64,000 nt of DNA from Glandiceps talaboti (Eukaryota; Hemichordata; Enteropneusta; Spengelidae): NCBI RefSeq assembly GCF_964340395.1, contig NC_135563.1:11069651-11133650 (forward strand), read 5' to 3'. The position numbers and the translations under genes were made by a program. This document shows, piece by piece, positions 8,195 through 64,000 of this stretch; position 1 is the first letter of the stretch; each line of letters opens with the position of its first letter. The notes below the pieces were generated by a model, which was given only the letters and a program-made list of their open reading frames with translations, searched no databases and was not told the DNA's origin.

Positions 8195-10573
8195 TATCAA
8201 TAGTCAACAACTTTTTAATAAGAATGGTCTGATCTCTTCTAAAAGCTAACCTGGCCATGCATATAGAATCCTTCAATAAAATAAGATGTAATATCATATA
8301 GAACTTCTTTAACACAATGGCAACACACACAATTTGCAACCATATCCATATAAAAATAGTCCTGTGGTTTTTTTTATATGTACATGAAAAAAAAATGATT
8401 AGGGAAGGAAACGAAAAAAAATAGCAAACTCACTTTCTGGGAATTAAAGAAGGGTATGAAACATTTGAACACTAAGAAGACAGCAAAAAAAAGAAAAAAG
8501 AATGTCCTGCAAAATAGTACAAGTTATTTGTGATATGTACGGTAAGACCTTGATGTAAGCTCACTATGGGTTTACTGCACACACAAGAATTAGTAATTAT
8601 TTCCCTTCTCTGTCAAAACAGATTAGGTTGTATTTCAACAAACACGAGACAACAGTGGTCCACATAAAAACCCCCTCAATTTTGATTTGCACAAATTGAT
8701 GTGCTTTTCTTGCAAAAGACATTACGAAGGTTATTGAACTGGAGAATTATAATTTCTTTCATCATGCTTTTCACTTAGGTCAAAGGTCACAGGTCAAAGG
8801 TGAAATGGGACAACTTACAAATACACAAATATGGTTGGACTTTTAGCTACAATCATGGGAACTAGGATTATTTGGACATCTCAGTAAACATAAGGCACAA
8901 AAAGAAAACGATGTATTTTGAAAGACAAAATATGAACTATATTCTGATCACCAAATGAGGCTATGTCGTTAATGTGTACATAAACACTTTGTTTGAGAAC
9001 TTACAATACAAACATTTTGAAAAACCTTGAAACTCTACAAATGCATCTACTTTGACAAGACAAATATCGGGAAAATGTTGAAATGTTTCTCACTTTTTAT
9101 TTAACAATGGCATCCAAAAAAAACACTTAGTAAAACACACTGGCTACAACAAACAGTCGTCAGAAACTCCATTGACAAAATTTTGGCAGTTAGAAAAAAC
9201 CCAACTGTTGTTAGGAATTTAATTCTTTTGAGTTTTATTCAACCATAATCATTTTATTTAGTTTCATTTACTCATTGTAAAGTGAAAAGCAAAAAAAGTC
9301 ACACCATGTTATTGTATTAGGCCAATAATACTACTTTCATATGGAAAAAAACAACACAGGAATTCTAAAAAAGTTAGGACCAATGTTTTTAGACTCAAAT
9401 TGGTTGGTCTCTGTATATGACGTCATACAAGAAGTTACAGCTATGCATCCAAGTTTTTTTTAATTTCTTGGAATCGAGTCATGATAAAAATATACAAGTC
9501 ATTTTATAATATGTACAAGCGGGCAGTACAGGATGAGGACGCTGGCTACACTATACACAACTGGGGAAAAAAAGGACAAAAATAACACACCTGCTTTTTG
9601 AATTTGTTGGACATAAAAAGACACAGAACTTATAACATGGCCCTGTTAATTCAGCATTTAAAGTAAGTAAACCATGAAAACATATCACTATTTATAGCAC
9701 CTAGAAAACTGAACAGGCAATTATCAACTTTTGAGGAATGAATGTATTTTCATATTCACAATTATTTTAATTACTATTATTCTGCACTATGTACACAGCT
9801 AAACAAGAAATAAAAACAGAAAAAAAAACCATACAATCAACAACGAAAGAAATTCTTGTAACGTGCTGAGCAACCAGCCATCATAGGTTGAACAATTCAA
9901 AATGTAATTTTTAAAAAATCTTATTTACACCTTAGTTTTTTTAATTTTCATTTTGGAGTTTTTTAAGGAAATTATTGGAATGTTCACTGGTAGAGACCAG
10001 AAGAGTAACTTCCCCCTGTCCTATTGTATCATGAAATAAGTTTTTTTTTTCCTTCTATAGTCTTTTCTATGTTTGAAGCAGTTCACACTGAAATTGAAAG
10101 AATCATGTGACGGGTAATCTGGGTAAAAGTTTGTAAAAACAAAGTTGAACAACAGCAGCATCTCTCAAGTCCAAGTTTGAAGGTAGAGTCAAATTCATGT
10201 GTACACTTTTTTGTGTCACGTAAATGTCATGCAACTCGCACTGTACTCGAAGTCATGTCTGATTCTCCAGAGTTCATGCATTCAGTCACCTATTGTGTAG
10301 GTGTGTAACATGTCTCTACTTTTGTCCGAGCACAAGATTGGCCCTTTTCTTACGGTTGCAGGAAGTGGGACGTGTCTGTTAGAAATCTGAACAACAACAA
10401 CAACAACATCATTGTTGTTAAAAGTCTGCATCCCTTTCTTCTGATAAAATCTTGCTACAGTAACGGAATTTTTGATTCACCTGTACTTTCACAACAGGCA
10501 TCACAGAATCTATTCCAAATATATCCCAACTCTATGCTGTCTGTTTGACAGATATTTGCAGTGGGTAGGTGGG
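8195..10573 (-). other. Probable KDM3 3' UTR
   Basis: About 2.4 kb of AT-rich, non-repetitive sequence follows the KDM3 stop. Candidate polyadenylation signals read on the - strand are AATAAA at 9253-9258, 9234-9239 and 9096-9101, and ATTAAA at 8214-8219. The last is followed by a GT-rich stretch and is the most distal reasonable end. Which site is used cannot be told from sequence. Confidence 0.4.
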
Positions 10574-58646
<48,073 letters not shown>

Positions 58647-59137
58647 CTATAATAAGATGTAGACAAAACACCGAAATTTAGTGATTGCAGCAGAGCAAAG
58701 GACATACATGTACAAAGGTAAAAGTACAAGTGGGGTTACAAGCAGATTATGGGTCATTTCATGTGGACATACAAGGTCAGGGTTTTCAAACATAACAGAC
58801 TTTTATATCACTGACACAATACAACAATTGGGTAATTCAACTTCATGTTATTGTTCCCTGTAAGTTCACCTGGTATTCGTATCTGAATCACAATAACATG
58901 TTTGAGCAGTTCACTTATGGCCCCCTTAGTAACAGCTGCACTATTTAGTATTTGTACTTTGAGTTGACAACAAAGAGAAGGTTGTCCCATAAATTCAATA
59001 CCTAACTGATTATACACTATTGGCTTTTTTTTTCTTTCTTATCATCAATGTGTTCTAGTCACATTCCATATATTCTTTCAACCAGAATTGTCATTTTCAA
59101 CAGATGTTCTACCTATGTACATCAGTGTTTTTGCTTT

Positions 59138-59272
59138 AGGTTGGGGAACCCTGGTAACAGAAAGGGACAATATGGTAAAGCAGGCAGTTTCCAATACATG
59201 ATACACCACAATTTTGATGGCCAACCCTGGTAAACTGACAGGGGAACTCAGGTAGATTTTACCTGCTAACTG
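59138..59272 (-). repeat. Dispersed repeat 'GTAAAATCTACC', copy 2
   Basis: On the - strand reads GGTAAAATCTACCTGAGTTC at the start and TGTTACCAGGGTTCCC at the end. Confidence 0.55.
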
Positions 59273-59457
59273 CCTATAACAAAAAACACTCGACACGTAG
59301 TACCATTCCAAGTCGTCTTTAGTTGAAGAGTCTAGACACATGTACCCACTCAGTAAGTTAGACTGATTTAATTAATGTAAGAACTGTGATGGCTGCGCAG
59401 ATGTGGATAGAGTAATGAATGGTTGTAACACATCAAACATGCCGATTTTTGAATACT

Positions 59458-59501
59458 CATGGACACATAGACTGTACGATACATCGTGTTGTGCAGCCAT
59501 A
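59458..59501 (+). repeat. 44-bp sequence duplicated at 60444
   Basis: ATGGACACATAGACTGTACG... occurs here and at 60444-60487 with two or three changes. The second copy is bounded by TA repeat on both sides. Confidence 0.85.
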
Positions 59502-60318
59502 GCATGCTTCTCAACCACAGAATACTGCCAAATAGCATGGCACGAATGTTGTATCTTACAGACTAGCGTATGCACAAACCAATCACGGCTTGAACTATAG
59601 TGATCATGTTTATCAGACATTATGCGTCTAAAATAATGTAAAATACAACAGAGACAATGAAAATGATTGTATTTGCTTTTGAAAAGTGTTCTTTAATTCA
59701 TGATATACATTTAGTAAGTTTTTTTTTTAAAGTATTAAAACTCATGGTATATGCATTGTATACTGAATTTTTAAAACTTACTTCTGTTGTATTTCAGACC
59801 TTGCTAGTTCTAGATAAAATCATGTTAAAATAGAACTTCACACATGATACTTTAAAGTTTAATGTAGCCTGGATTCAGCTACCTACAAGATTAACTTTAA
59901 TTTAGCCAGGATTTGGCTAGCTACAGATTAACTTTCAATAACACTTATACTCATCTCCTTCACATTCCATTCTGACTGGAAAACACTTGAAAAGCCTCTA
60001 GATATCAAAGGATATCTTTACCGTTGCCATAGCAATAATGACGGGAATTATGACAAATAACTCAGGAAATGACTTCTCCTTGGAAAGTTCAGGGATGCAA
60101 TGTAACTCATGATTTGTATTCTGAGCACACGCTGTCTTTCAGAATCCATCCAATCACACAGATCTTATGTTCAATCAAGGAGAAATCATGTTTTTTTATA
60201 TCAACTATTGACAGGTTACATTGCATCCAAACTAGTACAAGTAAGAAGAAGGCTATACTATCAATTAACAAATTCTATAATTTATACATTTCACTTTCTT
60301 CAATACATTATTTTAGGC

Positions 60319-60446
<128 letters not shown>

Positions 60447-61237
60447 GGACACATAGACTGTACGATACGTCGTGTTGTGCAGCCCTAGTATATATATATA
60501 CTTTTTAATGTTCTCATTTCATATTTTCAATCATGTTAACATTATTTTCATCTATTTGGCAAACTTGTATCATAATTAACACCTTTCGATGCATTTCTTG
60601 ATTTGCATTTATTTAGCAAACTTACATCATAATTAATACTTAAATTATACATTTTATAAAACATTTTTAGTCAGTCATTTTTTTTTTATCAAACCGATGA
60701 CCCTTACCCCATGAATTTATCACTTCTTCATTCCTAAAAACCTGTCCTTAAATACGAGCAAATTTAATTCAATTATTTTATCAATATCTGTAATGTAATT
60801 ATTGTCATACAGGACTGTCACATTGGAAACGTAATAACATTGAAGATTAACAACAGCTAGCCTGATCAAGTCACTTCAAAGATTATATGTCACTGGGTAT
60901 TTCATATTCTAGCTTGTATATCAATACCACCATGTATTTCATATTCTAGGAATGTATATCAAAACCACAATGTACGTTATATTCTGGGATTGTATATTTC
61001 ACAACTTTTGTATTTCATATTCAGATGGGTTGTAGTTTTCCTTATCATGCATGGAATGTAAAAACGGATATTTATAAACAGTGGGAGTGAGATTTACATG
61101 TATTACTGAGAGTATTTTGATAAGCTGTGTCCAGGGGTAAAAATAAATATTTAAATCACTAAAGCTACATGTAACTTACATCACCTTGAACTTGGATTTA
61201 GAGTCATGATAAATCATTATTATGTGGTGTTTTTGTT

Positions 61238-61345
61238 TAATGATGGCCAAGTAGGTGAAATCTAACAGAGTTTCCCAATCATTTTACCAAGGTTTCCAGC
61301 CAATACCATGGCACAATGTGTGGGAAACTAGGAGACTACCAGCTA
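61238..61345 (+). repeat. Dispersed repeat 'GTAAAATCTACC', copy 3 (diverged)
   Basis: GTAGGTGAAATCTAACAGAGTTTCCC, TTTTACCAAGGTTTCC: matches the family start and a middle segment only. Alignment by eye. Confidence 0.35.
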
Positions 61346-62339
61346 TTTCTCCCTTCTGTTTTCAAATGCACTGGTCGTTATATCGAAAATTATCGGTATG
61401 GTATAATCAGAAGTAGGCGGAGAAATAACAAGAATGGTTGGGTAGGCGGGTAGTTTCACTACCTATAGGCTTCCTTTTGCTTTAGTTGTGCGTGTCCGTG
61501 TTTTGATTTACTAACCAAATACAACCATGGCAGTCATATTCACATATCTACCATCCATCATACCTGATATCTACATTATAACTACTTACACTGTTTTGCA
61601 ATCATTTTTTAACCAATATGATACACATCTTTCAAGTATTTCTGGATAATTACGTATCTTTCAAGGTGGTAATCAATATAACAAACTATGGTCTTTGAAG
61701 GACTGGTTAACTTACACACAAGTACGTGAGAGTACTATCAATGCATTCATTTTCATTGACTTCCGTTTACAAACGTGTCGACTCATTGTCTATTTTGTTA
61801 TCAGTATAAAATATTGATGAACACACACACACACATACACGTTCTGTCTATGTAATATGTCAGCTTAGTATTGAATGAAATACTATAGTATAGTATTTTA
61901 TTGATATGTAGTACACCTGACTTGGTGTACTTAAATCATTATAATTTAGAACTGATATTTGCAGTAAATCACGGTCAATAAATATTTACTGATCACCTTT
62001 CGCTAAAACCCCTATTTCATTTATAAATCACGTTGCTAAACTACTTGTATGCTCATACTTTGACCTACAGCAAATATATTTTTATTGACAAACGGTAACA
62101 ATTAATTTCTTTAAAATGTTCAGTGACTAACTTGACAGTGAGAGACAAGGGTATACCGGTACTAATTCAGTATAACACATAGTACAGGTTGTTTAGTTGT
62201 TAAGGTCGAACCATGTACAACATAAAAACCGATTTAACATAACATATTGCAATCTTGCGCTCAGTGCATTATGTCAAGAAATAATATATGATTTGACTGT
62301 TTTCATAGTTTTCTAGTTCAAGGTTAGGATAGTAATCAA

Positions 62340-62665
62340 TATACCATGCAGAGCCAAGGTGAACAAAAAATATAGAATATATACTCTGATCACTCTATAT
62401 CACGACAACGCACGTCTGTGTCACAACAACGCATGTCTGCGTCACTGGTTCTGATGTGTTCGAAATATCGAAGTAAGATTGCCATTGCTTTCCCCGATTT
62501 TTCTTTGATATTACTGGCACTGGTATAATTATGTTATTTAGCTGGAAAATACTCATGACCTAAGGGTTGTCACTACTCATCTAGCAACTCGAAGTGACAA
62601 AGTCCCCCTTAAGTCACTCGTATTTTCCTTGTCTGAATGAAGAAAATATTGGGGAATAACATCTA
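62340..62665 (+). mobile_element. Hairpin-tailed dispersed repeat, copy 3
   Basis: ATACCATGCAGAGCCAAG, CACGACAACGCA, GATTGCCATTGCTTT, then CTCATGACCTAAGGGTTGTC and the complementary arm AAGTCACTCGTATTTTCC. Same order and hairpin as the copies near 28.3 and 29.0 kb. Confidence 0.75.
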
Positions 62666-62938
62666 TTTGTATAACAATATATATTCCTACTTTAGATTGG
62701 TTACCATTGGACCTCAAATTGCAATAACAAACCTGTAGAATATAGTATAGTAGACAAGGTAGAAAGGCTGCCATTCAAGCAAGCAGTAAGTAAACTGTAC
62801 AGAGTCTTTCTGTCCCAATACTAACACTGGATTCTCATATCCTGCTTGTATTTTAAATATTTACATCCGGTACAGGACACAAGTCGAAGATAAAACAATC
62901 CTTTGATCACAGTTTGGCATTTTTAATGTTTCTTTTTC

Positions 62939-63053
<115 letters not shown>

Positions 63054-64000
63054 AAGAATTCAGAACTATTTACACATCAATATTAAACATGAAGTCCAAC
63101 ACATGGCTCAGAGTGAAGTTGGAGTGACCTTGATTTTCTGAAGAATGTAGTACTGTATTTGATGCAGGGAGTTGAGCAGCTGCCAAAGATGGTCATGAGT
63201 AGGCATACAAATACTTGGCAATCAAATAATCCTTCAAGTACACACAGTGGGTGACCTCATCTAAATCCTGTACACATCAAAAGTGTTTAGTCTACCACAT
63301 GATATATGGGCACAGAATGCAAATATTCACAATACAAACACACTCACAGTAAAATAACCTGATTCCTGTTATATTATCTATGGTATCGTATGACAGGCAT
63401 TAATGTCGACTCTAAATGCTTCTATTTTTAACTATTTATCTAAAGCTATGTTTCTACAGAAATGAGGTATTTTTCTCAAATATGTTACGGAAACACAAAG
63501 ATATGGCTTCAATGTGTACTAGATACTCTGGTAAAATAATCTGCATATGAAAAAAATAGTCTATTGTTCTGTTAGACACCTTGCCTATAGTCATAGAAAC
63601 AATACCATTCATGTAAATGCTGTTTGTTCAGGGATAAACAGGCAGCCAGGTATAATGGTACACACACAGCCATGGAAACTTGTTGCATTGTTATGAAATC
63701 AAATAATGAAATGTACACAATAGACACAATAACATTCCACTCAGTGACAGCCAGATTGTAATGTATACACCCACCAGAAAGGATCATGGGAGTCCACCTA
63801 AAGAGTAGGGCATGCCTGGAACTACTTTCAGTCAGTAGTCATGTTTGTACATATTATGTCAATGACCTAAAAGTAATTCATAAAAGTGTCAGTATTACAA
63901 CAATTCTACCAATGGTATTAACTCAACTGTAAACATAACATTCACAGCTGATTGTCAATTTCAATATCATGCTAAATGTGGAAGTTGACATTTGTACCAA

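Noticed and set aside
59078-59341. 87-codon frame on the - strand
   Set aside because: Largely a dispersed repeat (59138-59272); no protein family recognised.

Overview
The window is a piece of an AT-rich animal nuclear genome: GT-AG introns, long introns full of microsatellites and small palindromic transposons, and a eukaryotic tRNA-Trp(CCA). Gene content and sequence (a securin with both KEN and D boxes, and a single KDM3 gene sharing features with both vertebrate JMJD1C and KDM3B) suggest a marine invertebrate. A deuterostome such as a hemichordate or lancelet is plausible, but a lophotrochozoan cannot be excluded from sequence alone.

Layout, left to right. (1) 63-134: intact tRNA-Trp(CCA) with a T4 terminator. 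(2) 1.0-1.2 kb: probable securin promoter and untranslated first exon, followed in intron 1 by two foldback elements (1.56-1.66 and 1.70-1.83 kb). (3) 2.4-6.95 kb, + strand: a five-coding-exon securin (PTTG1-like) gene of 240 residues, with one GC-AG intron and a run of 27 G just after the stop codon. (4) 6.95-8.2 kb: short intergenic stretch, where the two genes converge tail to tail. (5) 8.2 kb to beyond the right edge, - strand: one giant KDM3/JMJD1 histone H3K9 demethylase gene. Twenty coding exons were joined by hand (10574-58646). Their phases all agree and they give 2852 residues plus stop. The extreme 5' exon(s) are not seen and probably lie past 64 kb. The compact 3' half (10.5-25.4 kb) carries the coiled-coil/polyQ region, zinc finger and JmjC domain. 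The 5' half (25.4-58.6 kb) has introns up to 14.4 kb.

The two proteins are unrelated in mechanism: securin inhibits separase until anaphase, and KDM3 removes H3K9me1/2 methyl groups. Nothing here implies co-regulation. Their human relatives PTTG1 and KDM3B are both on chromosome arm 5q, so old linkage is possible.

The introns hold several dispersed repeat families seen two or three times within the window: a hAT-type MITE with an exact 8-bp target duplication (49406-49575, partner 11194-11320), a hairpin-tailed repeat (three copies), a TAGTCT-ended MITE (two copies), and two further families. There are also minisatellites (67, 53, 44 and 95 bp units), a LINE reverse-transcriptase relic at 26.2 kb, and one unassigned exon-like segment at 36.4-36.6 kb. 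No novel multi-gene system is evident. The most useful points are the recovered KDM3 exons missing from simple ORF lists, the polyQ/EHR repeat, the repeat families, and the orphan exon.
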